NCBI RefSeq assembly: GCF_002443255.2
Contig: NW_019211460.1
Coordinates: 34,853,498 to 34,917,497 of the forward strand
Direction of reading: 5' to 3'
Origin: Varroa destructor
Taxonomy: Eukaryota; Arthropoda; Arachnida; Mesostigmata; Varroidae
Length of the DNA: 64,000 nucleotides
The notes beneath the pieces are model-generated. The model was not told the DNA's origin and searched no databases. It saw only the letters and a list, made by a program, of their open reading frames with translations. This document shows, piece after piece, positions 58,201 through 64,000 of this stretch. A program made the position numbers and the translations under genes. Numbering within the stretch: position 1 is the first letter of the stretch; each line of letters starts with the position of its first letter.

Positions 58201-59554
58201 CAATTTGAATAGAACCAGATCAAGATATTTTTATGTAAACTGTTTAGTAGACTGATAAACTGAGGAAAAACTGATTAGTAGAAAAGATGCTGTCGGTGTT
58301 CAGAGGAACTTTCTGCTTCTAGGTCTTTAACTTTGAAATTACGTCAAGAATTTCAGTGGCCTGTATCCACCAGGATTCTTTCCCGTTCGTTAATAGCGAA
58401 TAGCCCCTGCTACCGCCTGTGTGACAATCGCGTTCACTGGGAAGGGGAAGGTGGGGGAAATTAAGGAGAATCGGGACACGAGTTAGGCCAGCACAGGCGC
58501 CAGAGGCAGATAATTCGTTCCATCACGAATCAATTTCAGGGAATTTTATTGCACATGCGGCGGTTTAGCTTTCCCTGCAGGATCTACTGCCTCAGGATTT
58601 TTTGCGATTTTCAGGACAGTACCAGTAGCGGTTGAAGGAAGCGTGGGACCCACAGGCCGAAAAAAGTCTAGCCCAGGACCAACTCCGCCGAAAAAGAGAA
58701 CAAGAAAATAGGAAAATCGCTGCTTTTTTATGTCGAGGGAACCATTAAGGAAATATTCGACCAGTGCTGACGATTCAACAGACATGCAATTTGGAGTTTC
58801 TATGTCCACCTCACTGATAGTCACCTGTTTGCTTCACTACTGAAGTTGTGCCCTCCAATGAAATAGCTTTAGGTAATCTGCGTAGATATATTGAGGGTTC
58901 GTGAGTATATACGGCTCACATTATGAGAACAAGGTGTGGTATTTTTGATACGTAGGTTGATGAGTGATCATTCGGCAACTACATGCAGAGTGTTTTTATC
59001 CTTATAAAATAATTTAAAGAACTTTAAAAATTGGTAAAAGGAAAATGACAATTTATCTAATGAGATCATAACTCTCCGAGACATCGCTTTGTCGCTGAAA
59101 GCGCAACTGTGTGTAAATGTAAAATCACAAGTATCATTCCTTGTAAAAGTTATTGTTTCGACTAAAAAAGTTAGTGAAGGTATTTTTAGGAAGGTTCCTG
59201 CTCTGTGTTTGATGATCAGGTCAATTAAGTTAGCTGAAATCAACTAGTGATACTAGCGCAAGTGAGAACGACTTTGGATTTACCTTGCTTAGAATTTTCA
59301 TCCTTCTAGCTATTTGAAAACCATTAGCCGTGACACATTCTAATAGTTCCTATGATATAATAATTTGAAATAATTCTTGGTATAGTTTATGGCAGTAATC
59401 AAATATTTTGTCAGCTGATCAAATTGACAATATTGAAATTAGAACTACAAAAATCCTACAAATGGTAATCAAAAATATTTAACGAAAACAAGGACCTTGC
59501 AGATTGCACTACGAAGTTTTAACGAAAGTATTAGCCAGAACTTCTTTTATTAGT

Positions 59555-59621
<67 letters not shown>

Positions 59622-60664
59622 GTTGTATAATGTCTATTAAACTACGAAGTGATCAACGACGCGGTCAAAGCTAATCTAGAGGGTATAACATCAGTACCAC
59701 TGATTCTACTGTACGGCAAAAACTTCTTCTGGTTTCATGGAGATTGACGTAATATTAACTAGGTTAACGGTGTGTCAATGAGAGATGCTCTCCTATAGCA
59801 ACTACCTTATTTTGATATGGTCTTACAGATGGACACGTACTTAAAAATTGATATGCCAAGTACGAAAACTTAGCGAAAATAGGTCCAAGTGTGACAAGGC
59901 TCGTTTTATTGTAAAAAAAAAAAACTCGACTAAGTGATTCTTGTCAGAAACAGTTCTTGCGGCCTCAAGTAAGTTAGAGCCAGGTAAGTCCTGTGGGCAT
60001 TGTGATCAACACCGTGGTTTTTCGATATCGTGCCGAAGCACCACTCAATTTCACGAGTAAGAATCCAGCTGAATTAGTTATATGACTAAAAAATAACAAG
60101 AATTGCTAATCTCTAAATGTTTCAGTAGAAAGACATAATAAGCACTGAACTAGCACTATCAGACCTTACTTGAGGTTATTGGATGAAAAGAAATCTCATT
60201 ATGGTCAAAGCGCTGTGACAATTTATTTCAGAGATCGAGGGACTTCGTGTCAGATACAAGGCGTACTTCAAGATAAACCTAGTTGTTCATGATTGAAACG
60301 AAAAAGTTGGGCTTTCTTCAGTGCTACACTCTGCCACTTAGAGAAAAGCACAAATCAATTGACCAAATTAATTTACAATAACGAAAATACAAAGAATAAA
60401 CGAAATGTCGAAGACGATTCGTTGCCGGTGGCCGACTCTACTCTTGTCTATGGAACTACAAAATTATCGTCTTACATTAAGTTAATGTGCAAGATCAGGT
60501 ATGGCGTTTCGATCAGGCTATGGTATAAATAGATGCTTGATTTTAGAAAATATTTATCTTCTTTTAGAGCTGTCACTTACCTTCTCCATCGTCAATCATA
60601 AACTGAAACTGCTCATTCGGATCCTCGATGAGCGTCGCGTCTGCCAAGGGTATTTTGCCTATGC
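21844..60664 (-). CDS. Ras-GRF type guanine nucleotide exchange factor, 13 exons, 5' partial
   Basis: Spliced gene, read from 60664 down to a TGA at 21844-21846. Exons: 60664-60581, 57598-57393, 52870-52574, 51768-51447, 48907-48575, 46452-46220, 43040-42874, 28486-28220, 27985-27796, 26008-25805, 25091-24994, 23161-22770, 22211-21844. They total 3,161 nt and keep one frame of about 1,052 residues; all introns are GT-AG. Domain order is the second PH C-terminal half (about residues 1-97), REM (98-200), a low-complexity linker (200-690) and CDC25 (700-1000). This order and motifs such as [37 protein letters not shown] and [17 protein letters not shown] are those of RasGRF1/2, not Sos. The family catalyses GDP release from Ras (and Rac through a DH domain, not in this window) at the membrane, usually in calcium-dependent neuronal signalling. 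The 5' exons (PH1, IQ, DH) lie beyond 64000. Least sure are exon 43040-42874 and the 48907 acceptor. Confidence 0.93.
22212..22769 (-). other. RasGRF intron, 558 bp
   Basis: GT at 22769-22768 and AG at 22213-22212. AT-rich with a poly-A tract near 22665; nothing else seen. Confidence 0.9.
22770..23161 (-). CDS. RasGRF exon: CDC25 catalytic core
   Basis: Acceptor CTTTCCGTAG before 23161; donor TTTAG|GTTAGC after 22770; 392 nt. The product is nearly collinear with the family: [62 protein letters not shown] and [10 protein letters not shown]. These include the helices that line the Ras-binding groove. No key region is missing and no frameshift is seen, so the exon looks functional and under selection. 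Confidence 0.98.
23162..24993 (-). other. RasGRF intron, 1,832 bp
   Basis: Consensus GTAAGT donor and CCGTAG acceptor. Holds an A tract at 23756-23774 and a T tract near 24080; small open frames inside show no domain. Confidence 0.9.
24994..25091 (-). CDS. RasGRF exon: CDC25 domain, first helices
   Basis: Acceptor ACGATTTCAG before 25091; donor AGCGA|GTAAGT after 24994; 98 nt, leaving two nucleotides. It reads [20 protein letters not shown] and then KIFINIRSE. It corresponds to [21 protein letters not shown], the start of the Pfam RasGEF domain in this family. The shared Glu codon at the junction restores EEFLGQ in the next exon. Confidence 0.97.
25092..25804 (-). other. RasGRF intron, 713 bp, relatively GC-rich
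   Basis: GTAAGT donor and TTTCAG acceptor. The middle (25150-25730) is more GC-rich than other introns, so several overlapping frames of 70-100 codons stay open on both strands, but none resembles a known protein. Confidence 0.85.
25805..26008 (-). CDS. RasGRF exon: helical segment preceding CDC25 core
   Basis: Acceptor GTTTACAG before 26008; donor CATATG|GTAAGTG after 25805; 204 nt, exactly 68 codons. It reads [17 protein letters not shown], then [20 protein letters not shown] and an acidic stretch ending [10 protein letters not shown]. This aligns with the VSKHAQDFE to LLPQERKATA segment of vertebrate RasGRF1, helices that pack beside the catalytic core. Phase 0 on both sides. Confidence 0.97.
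26009..27795 (-). other. RasGRF intron, 1,787 bp
   Basis: GTACGC donor, TTTACAG acceptor. Includes a (CAT/ATC)n run at 26829-26850. The stretch 26100-26760 is of more even base composition and may be an old repeat, but I recognise no family. Confidence 0.85.
26829..26850. repeat. (ATC)n trinucleotide run
   Basis: ATC/CAT units with one interruption. Confidence 0.9.
27796..27985 (-). CDS. RasGRF exon: entry to CDC25 module (RVLNVLRHW)
   Basis: Acceptor CCATTGCAG before 27985, donor ACTGG|GTACGC after 27796; 190 nt that complete a Val codon and end on a codon boundary. The product contains [40 protein letters not shown] and finally [25 protein letters not shown] is a signature of RasGRF proteins just upstream of the catalytic domain, and the exon break falls between W and V here. 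Intron before it is only 234 nt, the shortest in the gene. Confidence 0.96.
28220..28486 (-). CDS. RasGRF exon: linker before CDC25 domain
   Basis: Acceptor CGATACTAG before 28486 behind a T-rich tract; donor CAGT|GTAAGT after 28220, a perfect consensus. It is 267 nt: 1 + 88 codons + 2. The product reads [18 protein letters not shown], then [12 protein letters not shown] and [19 protein letters not shown] before a Pro-rich end. The [13 protein letters not shown] run resembles the SPASAFAIATAAAG stretch at the same place in vertebrate RasGRF1. ARRSS is a third RRxS site. Reading the opposite strand gives a 91-codon shadow frame. Confidence 0.9.
31460..32251 (+). pseudogene. Decayed mariner-family transposase
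   Basis: Reading through several stops and frame changes on the + strand, the order of mariner transposase motifs is preserved. [14 protein letters not shown] (about 31600-31645) matches the end of the N-terminal DNA-binding half. [17 protein letters not shown] (31931-31980) is the second catalytic Asp block (QQDxAPAHxS). [20 protein letters not shown] (about 32027-32086) is the WPPNSPDLNPLDYYVWGVVE block with the third catalytic Asp. A C-terminal [18 protein letters not shown] leads to a TGA at 32249-32251. In-frame stops in each block show it is dead. It lies in the 14.4 kb RasGRF intron, antisense to the gene. Terminal inverted repeats were not identified. Confidence 0.85.
35415..35471. 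repeat. TG/TATG/TCTG degenerate microsatellite
   Basis: TG units followed by TATG, TTTG and TCTG variants, an interrupted pyrimidine-purine repeat. Confidence 0.9.
37992..38027. repeat. (TC)n-(AT)n microsatellite
   Basis: TC units 37992-38005 followed by AT units 38007-38027, the same arrangement as at 59.56 kb. Confidence 0.95.
39450..39473. repeat. (AT)12 microsatellite
   Basis: Uninterrupted AT repeats inside the large intron. Confidence 0.97.
41638..41693. repeat. 56 bp A/T-only near-palindromic block
   Basis: No G or C over 56 bases, with overlapping TTAATTAA and ATTAATTAT elements that read almost the same on both strands. Confidence 0.9.
42874..43040 (-). CDS. RasGRF exon (probable): Ala/Thr/Ser-rich linker
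   Basis: The previous exon ends in phase 0 and the next (28486) needs two carried nucleotides, so an exon of length 3n+2 must lie between them. This candidate is 167 nt (55 codons plus 2), open, with acceptor TATCTGAAAG before 43040 and donor CTAAG|GTGATG after 42874. It reads [15 protein letters not shown], then an Ala/Ser/Thr run and [14 protein letters not shown]. Composition matches the neighbouring linker exons. The acceptor is weak, and the same DNA is open with splice-like signals on the + strand, so confidence is moderate. Confidence 0.6.
43041..46219 (-). other. RasGRF intron, 3.2 kb
   Basis: Donor GTAAGC after 46220. No recognisable element; a minus-strand frame at 45368-45700 of 110 codons and a + frame at 44955-45263 have no domain. 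Confidence 0.6.
46220..46452 (-). CDS. RasGRF exon: linker, Ala/Ser/Gly/Thr-rich
   Basis: Acceptor TTGTGGTGCAG before 46452 with a T/C-rich tract upstream; donor GAGG|GTAAGC after 46220. The 233 nt take the single carried G of the previous exon to make GAT and end on a codon boundary. The product starts [20 protein letters not shown] and runs into low-complexity Gly/Ala/Ser/Thr sequence ending SSVHATPSR. There is no recognised domain; assignment rests on strand, splice sites, phase and linker-like composition. Confidence 0.85.
46453..48574 (-). other. RasGRF intron, 2.1 kb, with Tc1-like fragment
   Basis: GTAGGT donor and GGTGCAG acceptor. Carries the Tc1-like fragment at 47587-47885 on the opposite strand. 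Minus-strand open frames at 46453-46742 and 46887-47120 extend upstream of the acceptor but match nothing I recognise. Confidence 0.8.
47587..47885 (+). pseudogene. Tc1-like transposase fragment
   Basis: On the + strand at 47822-47870 a short frame reads [13 protein letters not shown], which fits the first catalytic Asp block of Tc1-type transposases (VLFSDESRFxL). Upstream frames contain a degraded stretch that could be the preceding helix region, broken by stops and shifts. No DNA-binding half or third catalytic block was recognised. It lies in the RasGRF intron 46453-48574, antisense to the gene. Assignment rests mainly on one motif. Confidence 0.42.
48575..48907 (-). CDS. RasGRF exon: linker, Ser/Thr/Glu-rich
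   Basis: Donor GCAG|GTAGGT after 48575 is clear and leaves one nucleotide, which pairs in frame with the next exon. The acceptor is less certain: CGCATAG before 48907 has the better pyrimidine tract, while GGAAG before 48850 has the same phase. The product includes [20 protein letters not shown], an acidic Asp/Glu/Ser stretch, a His/Gln-rich patch and [16 protein letters not shown], a second RRxS site. No domain is recognised; this is intrinsically disordered-looking linker. Confidence 0.82.
49413..49429. repeat. (AT)8 microsatellite
   Basis: Short AT array at the edge of the mariner fragment. Confidence 0.9.
49413..49640 (-). pseudogene. Mariner-like transposase N-terminal fragment
   Basis: The minus-strand frame reads [19 protein letters not shown], then [19 protein letters not shown] and a degraded TCTVTIA. 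Spacing and motifs (SAI, RSIVEI, FKxLGT, NRRR, a Pro/Thr-Val-Thr stretch) resemble the paired helix-turn-helix DNA-binding region of mariner transposases of the type with RSGRPRTVRT. The fragment ends in the AT microsatellite at 49413-49429; no catalytic half was found next to it. It sits inside the RasGRF intron between 48908 and 51446, in sense orientation. Confidence 0.5.
51447..51768 (-). CDS. RasGRF exon: linker after REM domain, RRVSS site
   Basis: Acceptor GTCTGCAG before 51768 and donor ACCG|GTAAAA after 51447; 322 nt, entering in phase 0 and leaving one nucleotide. The product starts [15 protein letters not shown] and continues with Gly, Ser, Met and Thr-rich sequence, including [19 protein letters not shown]. 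The linker between REM and CDC25 is poorly conserved in this family, so function cannot be read from homology. RRVSS fits a basophilic kinase site (PKA type). The + strand is also open here for 65-87 codons, which I take as a composition shadow. Confidence 0.92.
51769..52573 (-). other. RasGRF intron, 805 bp
   Basis: GTAAAA donor and TCTGCAG acceptor. Several open frames of about 113 codons on both strands reflect moderate GC content and show no domain. Confidence 0.9.
52574..52870 (-). CDS. RasGRF exon: REM (RasGEF N-terminal) domain
   Basis: Acceptor TTATTTCAG before 52870; donor AAG|GTAAAA after 52574; 297 nt, exactly 99 codons, phase 0 on both sides. The product begins [17 protein letters not shown] and contains [20 protein letters not shown] and [18 protein letters not shown], ending in [17 protein letters not shown]. 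This is the Ras exchanger motif that stabilises the catalytic CDC25 domain. The join from DISQ in the previous exon to CIDN mirrors DISQ-CVDN in the vertebrate proteins. Confidence 0.97.
52871..57392 (-). other. RasGRF intron, 4.5 kb, with CpG-rich island
   Basis: GTGGGT donor and TTTCAG acceptor. Includes an A-rich AACAACAATAAT segment near 52.9-53.0 kb, a poly-C run near 54215, T-rich runs near 54.36 and 54.97 kb, and a GC/CpG-rich island at about 55450-56160 listed separately. Confidence 0.9.
55450..56160 (-). promoter_or_regulatory. CpG-rich intronic island, possible internal promoter or nested exon
   Basis: Base composition shifts to GC- and CpG-rich (for example a NotI-like GCGGCCGC near 55901) inside an AT-rich intron. 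A minus-strand ATG at 55812 opens a 109-codon frame starting [18 protein letters not shown], rich in Arg, Ser and Pro, ending at a stop at 55483. No homology is recognised and no good donor into the next exon was found. It may be an alternative start region for a short REM-CDC25 isoform, a nested gene or an old insertion. Confidence 0.25.
57393..57598 (-). CDS. RasGRF exon: second PH domain, C-terminal half
   Basis: Acceptor CATACACAG before 57598; donor CAG|GTGGGT after 57393; 206 nt, ending at a codon boundary. It starts with a variable Ser/Asn/Gln-rich loop and then reads [20 protein letters not shown] followed by [12 protein letters not shown]. The last segment is the C-terminal helix of a PH domain with its conserved tryptophan and is close to mammalian RasGRF. 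The long Asn/Gln loop before it is where PH domains tolerate insertions. Confidence 0.96.
57599..60580 (-). other. RasGRF intron, 3.0 kb
   Basis: GTAAGT donor and ACACAG acceptor. Contains the TC/TA compound microsatellite at 59559-59621. Open minus-strand frames at 57672-58082 and 58546-58824 have no recognised domain. Confidence 0.9.
59559..59621. repeat. Compound (TC)n-(TA)n microsatellite
   Basis: About 19 TC units (59559-59597) directly followed by about 12 TA units to 59621; the longest simple repeat in the window. Confidence 0.98.
60581..60664 (-). CDS. RasGRF exon: second PH domain, middle strands
   Basis: Acceptor TTCCAG just before 60664 and donor AAG|GTAAGT after 60581. The exon is 84 nt: two nucleotides finishing a codon, 27 codons, then one nucleotide. 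It reads [19 protein letters not shown], which matches the VIPLIDCTLIEDP stretch of the RasGRF second PH domain. It splices in phase to 57598. It is the most 5' exon found; scanning the rest of the window to 64000 gave no upstream DH or PH exon, so the gene is cut here. Confidence 0.87.
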
Positions 60665-62134
60665 CTGGAACGATAAGTTTTTTTAGGGAAGTAATGAAGA
60701 TTAGTGAAGTGCTTGGATGTTATTGAATCTTTTATTATTTAACTAGACAATGCAACTTTCGCACATACGATCTCTAATATATTTTAGAATTTCCGATTGG
60801 TCCGTTTTGCTATGAACAGCGTAGTGTTTAGGTTTGCTTTGGGCGTACCGCTCCTTCATTGAGTTGCGCTTCAATAGAGTGCTAAACTGTACGAAGCTCA
60901 CTCACCAAAATTGTACAAATATCATTATAATATTATATAATAATTCTCTGCTCGACGAAAAAGTTACCTATTATTTGCTCCTTTGTAAACCAATCAATTC
61001 TAATTTTCTAAAATGTCAATAGAGAATACACGACATAGTGTTATATATGTAATTTTATTACTCTTGACGTACATTAATATTATTCTTTCACGTTAGACTA
61101 TTAATAGCAGTTTCGATCTTGAGGAGCTCAGTCCACCGAACCGCGTGTTCTAAGTGGATTAATAACGATCCTGCCAAAAAAGCATCGAAAAAACACATCA
61201 GGATAACATTTGACCGTCTCACGTGGGGTAACCTTGGAAGCCGTTTCGATACAAACCTTTGGTAAGATTCGCAAGTGTGGTACAACCACATGGGGTCTAA
61301 AGTATCTGCAAGCGCATCGGTTTCATGCTTTGAAAATTGCTATTATTTAGATCTAGGCAAATTTCAACAGTTTCTGCCTAGGTGAAGAAAAGGAGTACAT
61401 GTCGGCAACGTGAAGTTAACGAAGTAGATAGACAGACGCCTAGACGATTACTGAAAAAATTACCCTATAACAAAGGTGCTTCGTTATTTTCTTCATGTAG
61501 ATCTGCAAATGAATGCATGTTTATTAAAAAAAAAAAAAGAAAAAAAGTAGTATCAGATGCGCCGACTTTTAACATCGCGTCAAGCACGGAGAAGTGCGCA
61601 CCGATACGCAAAAGTCCTCCTTTGACAAGGAGCAGATGTATAGAATGTATTCCATACCGTAAAGTGTTGGCAGAACGATTAGGAGTAATGCTGTATAATT
61701 CCTGTGGTTTTACTAGATGTATTTGTTCGGGTAAATGGCTCAAGTACTGTGTGACGAATAGCCGATTTCAGCTTCTTATTGTTTTCCCTGTCCGACCTAT
61801 CGGGTTTATTGATCCTAAAAACTTCGCTCAATCGTGGTCTACTCGTTGATTGATCATTAGAAACCAGGTAGAGCGTCTCAGATGACCATATCACATCATG
61901 TGGGTTAAGCGCATCGTATGTTAACGACGCTGCAACGTTCTGTATAATAAGTACATCGGAAACTTCTCTTATGCAAAAGTGGCTTAATAGAATCTACCGC
62001 CAGAAGCAATATACTACGAACGGTGCGTAGATTCCGTTCCAACTGAGTCTTTTCTAAAAAAAAGGGGCAGCATATTACACGCTGACAAAGAGTTTGGCTG
62101 CGAGCAATACGTATGTCTGGAATTGGCTTTTCCT

Positions 62135-62224
62135 CTGTCAAAATAGTTAGGACAGCAGCAAGAATCTGTAACACTTATCCTGTCAAAACAGTTAGGACAG
62201 CAGCAAGAATCTGTGACACTTATC
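62135..62224. repeat. Two-copy 45 bp tandem duplication
   Basis: Copy one 62135-62179 and copy two 62180-62224 are identical except for two transitions (T/C at unit position 10 and A/G at position 36). Each begins CTGTCAAAA and ends ACACTTATC. A recent local duplication. Confidence 0.95.
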
Positions 62225-63888
62225 CATGGGCTTGTTTCAATGTCACTACTTCATCATGAATGTACGATTTCTTTAAAAAAAAAAAAGCGGGACTCCATTA
62301 CTTACCTATAATTAAAACCGACAACTCTATCAGCTTCGTTCACTTTCTTAATGTGTCATAGGAATATATGTTAACCCTACGGCGCGCTTGTCCAACTAGC
62401 GACTGGAGACGTATTCAAGATTATTGAGAAAAAACGAGCTAGATTAGGCTGATGCTGGCGAACGTACTCCAGATGCAGTTTCGGATGTATCTCTATGTGC
62501 GCAAGATATTAATAGTATCCAGGGATATTAGGGCGCATAGGAAAAGAAGGAACTACAGGATCTGGCAACGAAAAGACGAGCAGCAATAGATACGGGACGC
62601 ACCAAACAGTAACGGCAACGTCAACAGCAGCCCTAGCGGGCCGAATGATAGAGTAATATTTGGAAATTGCGTTTCGGTCGCCTTCTTGGCTAACCTTCTC
62701 TCTGGTCCATTAAAAAGGCATTTACAGGCTTCTTGCGCACAAGTTCACGTGGACGGCAAAGTATTCGGAAGTCGACTATCGTAGTGAAGGGGAAGCGAGA
62801 AGGCAGAACTGAGGCAAAGCTTTGCGGCTCCGGGAAAAACTGACGCATATATAGTGGCATCAGATGCCTTCGATGCGGCGCTGAGTACAGCCCGGAAACG
62901 ATGTTTGTCAAAAGAATGCAGGAACGGGCAGGAGGCATTCGCCCGTGGACTCCTAATGGGTCAGTATTATAAACTGGGAAAACTTGAAAAGAGAAGCGGG
63001 AACGATTTGGAGCGAAGGCTAGAATAAGTTGTTCGGTTGAGCGGTTACACACTATTACTTCACTACAGCAGGTAGAACCCGGGCTTTTTTGAGTGCTTAG
63101 AGAAATCAGTGAGTGGCACTATGCAGGGCTGAAAAGTATGCGGGTACTTGTGTAAATACCACCATACAAAAGCGGCCTGTGTTAATCGTTTGGCGTTCAT
63201 GTCATTTGCTTCGTTCCTTTCCTGCGTGGCGTTGCGCTGCAGTATCACAGCGCCAAGTGTCTTTTTGGATGACCTGCGTATCGGTGGTCATGTAGAGCTG
63301 ACCTTTGCTTTTCCCATCAACAAATGCCCTACGATACGCCCTCCTGTCCCAGTGGATGAACCTGCCCTACAAGTAGCTCATGTAGGAGAGCTGCCTGATG
63401 CTGAATCCAATATGTAACGTTCAGCGCTAAGATGCAGCACAAAGTTAGAGGGCAGAGTTAGAAACGAGAACGTCGCTCGTCTTTCAGCATATAAATGATA
63501 TGACTTCTTTTTAGAACGGTGCTGGTCAGCGTAAGGGCAAACGGAAGAGTTAGGGCCGAACCATTCGAACTCAATGTGGAATTACTTTTGTAATGGACAA
63601 ATGGCTTCCCTTCTTAGTACCCCTCTAACATTAGGAAAATGGTGAGTTCAAGAATGCAGCGCGTAAAAGGGAAATCCACATACGCTCTAGTTGTAATTAG
63701 CGAGTTTAATAACTACGTATTATTTATCCGCTAAATGTTTTAGGCGGCGGAACCATTAAACACGGATAGAGCACGGACTTGGATCGGGCTCCGATACCGG
63801 CGTTAAACAGACCTGTCAGATTTAGATTCATATCTAGGAAAGGAACGTTACGGGATTATCGTTAAAGAATTTAAACATTGGACTACAC

Positions 63889-63904
63889 ATATATATATAT
63901 ATAT
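63889..63904. repeat. (AT)8 microsatellite
   Basis: Short AT array. Confidence 0.9.
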
Positions 63905-64000
63905 TCAACAATCCAAGGAGAGGTCGCTGATAGCCGCCGTGAGAGTACGTTTGCAGATCTATTTTGCTATCTATTTAATGACTGAAAGCGGCACGGGTTA

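Larger units (their letters stand above)
60665..64000 (-). other. Upstream RasGRF intron sequence, no further exon found
   Basis: Sequence preceding the first exon in the window. I looked for DH, first PH and IQ-like coding segments on the minus strand and saw none. It holds a 45 bp tandem duplication at 62135-62224 and an AT array near 63.89 kb. A minus-strand frame at 61679-61894 begins near DVIWSSETLYLV and faintly resembles a Tc1-type first catalytic block. Confidence 0.6.

Noticed and set aside
61679..62174. Minus-strand frames with DVIWSSETLYLV, considered a Tc1 transposase
   Set aside because: Only one block fits and the following catalytic block could not be found; left as a note.

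Overview
This 64 kb window looks like a nuclear genome fragment from an arthropod. The signs are GT-AG introns, AT-rich sequence, many AT, TC and trinucleotide microsatellites, and decayed mariner/Tc1 transposons. A chelicerate (mite or tick) is my guess from the gene content and intron style; it is not demonstrated. I see no bacterial operons, CRISPR array, rRNA or convincing tRNA.

The only gene I can support is a large, spliced, minus-strand gene for a Ras-GRF type guanine nucleotide exchange factor (RasGRF1/2 family). I traced thirteen coding exons between 60664 (first exon in the window) and the stop codon at 21844-21846. Joined, they give one open frame of about 1,052 residues with compatible splice phases at every junction. 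The order is the end of the second PH domain (57.4-60.7 kb), the REM/RasGEF-N domain (52.6-52.9 kb), a long Ser/Thr/Ala-rich linker (28.2-51.8 kb), the catalytic CDC25/RasGEF domain (21.8-28.0 kb) and an unusual Thr/His-rich tail. The 5' part of the gene (first PH domain, coiled coil, IQ, DH and most of the second PH domain) must lie beyond position 64000.

Region by region: 1-8000 is AT-rich with no supportable gene. 8000-21843, downstream of the stop, is compositionally distinct, A-rich on the gene strand and full of trinucleotide runs; it could be a very long 3' UTR or regulatory domain. 21844-60664 is the gene, whose 14.4 kb intron carries a clear mariner transposase relic (about 31.46-32.25 kb, opposite strand). 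Other introns hold a mariner N-terminal fragment (49.41-49.64 kb), a Tc1-like fragment (47.59-47.88 kb) and a CpG-rich island (55.45-56.16 kb). 60665-64000 is upstream intron with a 45 bp tandem duplication.

I found no evidence for a wholly new biological system. The points most worth a second look are the possible giant 3' UTR, the linker exon at 42874-43040 that is open with splice signals on both strands, the extended C-terminal tail, three basic RRxS sites in the linker, and the intronic CpG island as a possible alternative promoter.
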